Positions 63,735-64,000 of a stretch of DNA of 64,000 nucleotides are shown here, in pieces (position 1 is the first letter of the stretch; every line of letters starts with the position of its first letter). Under the pieces are notes generated by a model. It was not told where the DNA came from and did no database searches. It was given only the letters and a program-made list of their open reading frames with translations. A program made the translations under genes and the position numbers. Source of the DNA: Phaeobacter italicus (GTDB taxonomy: Bacteria; Pseudomonadota; Alphaproteobacteria; Rhodobacterales; Rhodobacteraceae); the NCBI RefSeq assembly GCF_001258055.1, contig NZ_CVRM01000011.1:868001-932000 (forward strand), read 5' to 3'.

Positions 63735-64000
63735 TCAGAGCATCGCCATGCCGCCGTTCACGTGCAGCGTGGTGCCGGTCACATACCCGGCCTCTGCGCT
63801 TGCAAGATACAGCACGGCAGAGGCGATTTCCTCGGGCGAACCCATACGACCCGCCGGGATCTGGGTCAGGATCCCATCTTTCTGGGCATCGTTCAGCTTG
63901 TCGGTCATGGCTGTCGCGATAAAGCCCGGTGCAACGGCATTTACGGTGATGCCACGGTTTGCAACCTCATAGGCCAGCGATTTGGACATGCCGACCATGC
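63735..64000 (-). CDS. fabG: 3-oxoacyl-ACP reductase, C-terminal part (cut by window edge)
   Basis: The last 88 residues of an SDR-family reductase: SKSLAYEVANRGITVN, NAVAPGFIATAMTD and the GRMGSPEEIASAVLYLAS stretch, ending GGMAML. The catalytic Tyr/Lys lie just outside the window. Position and similarity fit FabG, which reduces 3-oxoacyl-ACP with NADPH. Followed by a strong terminator. Confidence 0.93.
   Translation of the reverse strand, partial: MVGMSKSLAYEVANRGITVNAVAPGFIATAMTDKLNDAQKDGILTQIPAGRMGSPEEIASAVLYLASAEAGYVTGTTLHVNGGMAML

Noticed and set aside
63001-63972. Open frames of about 240 codons on both strands between acpP and fabG
   Set aside because: Compositionally biased and without motifs; one overlaps fabG on the opposite strand.

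Overview
The window is a chromosomal segment of a marine Rhodobacteraceae bacterium of the roseobacter group, most likely close to Phaeobacter, Leisingera or Ruegeria. This rests on high GC and GC-rich third codon positions, a complete Rhodobacter capsulatus-type gene transfer agent (GTA) cluster, an alphaproteobacterial PDH operon whose E1-beta carries a lipoyl domain, a GTTC-N7-GTTC LexA box upstream of uvrA, and small proteins I recognise from this family. I placed it by recognition of protein families, without any database search.

Layout. 1-7.2 kb: gap with a tiny membrane-protein gene, coaD, a CBS-domain protein, a LysR regulator divergent from mmsA, a fatty acid desaturase and a Tat-exported L,D-transpeptidase. 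7.3-12.5 kb: a SPINDLY/OGT-type TPR glycosyltransferase, then a valine/isobutyrate operon (acyl-CoA dehydrogenase, 3-hydroxyisobutyryl-CoA hydrolase, mmsB) that mmsA upstream completes. 12.5-23.5 kb: a gene-poor stretch, uvrA with its SOS box, two MFS transporters, a 29-aa small ORF beside a 263-bp element with terminal inverted repeats, lpd, a DUF924 protein and queA. 23.6-31.2 kb: a large AsmA-like envelope protein, bcp, a DUF455 ferritin-like protein, and an overlapping M23 peptidase-bactofilin pair. 31.4-34.5 kb: two tandem RTX calcium-binding exoproteins. 34.7-43.1 kb: two overlapping cyclophilins, pgk, an FtsB-like protein, pdhA-pdhB-pdhC and cysE. 43.4-58.6 kb: the GTA cluster, genes 1 to 15 plus the small genes 3.5 and 10.1 and one trailing gene, all on the minus strand and apparently intact. 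58.8-64.0 kb: mltG, fabF, a membrane PilZ protein, acpP and the end of fabG, the usual fabG-acpP-fabF-mltG order.

How the genes work together. gap and pgk are lower-glycolysis/gluconeogenesis steps; pdhABC and the distant lpd together make the pyruvate dehydrogenase complex and share an identical palindromic operator (TAGTTTA-N4-TAAACTA) about 30 nt before each start codon. The valine genes convert isobutyryl-CoA to propionyl-CoA. The fab/acpP/mltG block joins fatty acid synthesis to peptidoglycan termination. The GTA cluster encodes a small tailed particle that packages host DNA; its regulators are not in this window.

The most useful non-gene signals are the shared PDH operator, the inverted-repeat element with a decayed second copy at the pdhA promoter between 76-bp direct repeats, the SOS box, three intergenic CtrA-like sites (TTAA-N7-TTAAC), a short motif repeated three times near terminators, and a 14-bp tandem repeat before fabG's end. 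I did not find a wholly new multi-gene system; the RTX pair, the lone OGT-like transferase and the small ORFs are the best candidates for new biology. No tRNA, rRNA or CRISPR was recognised.
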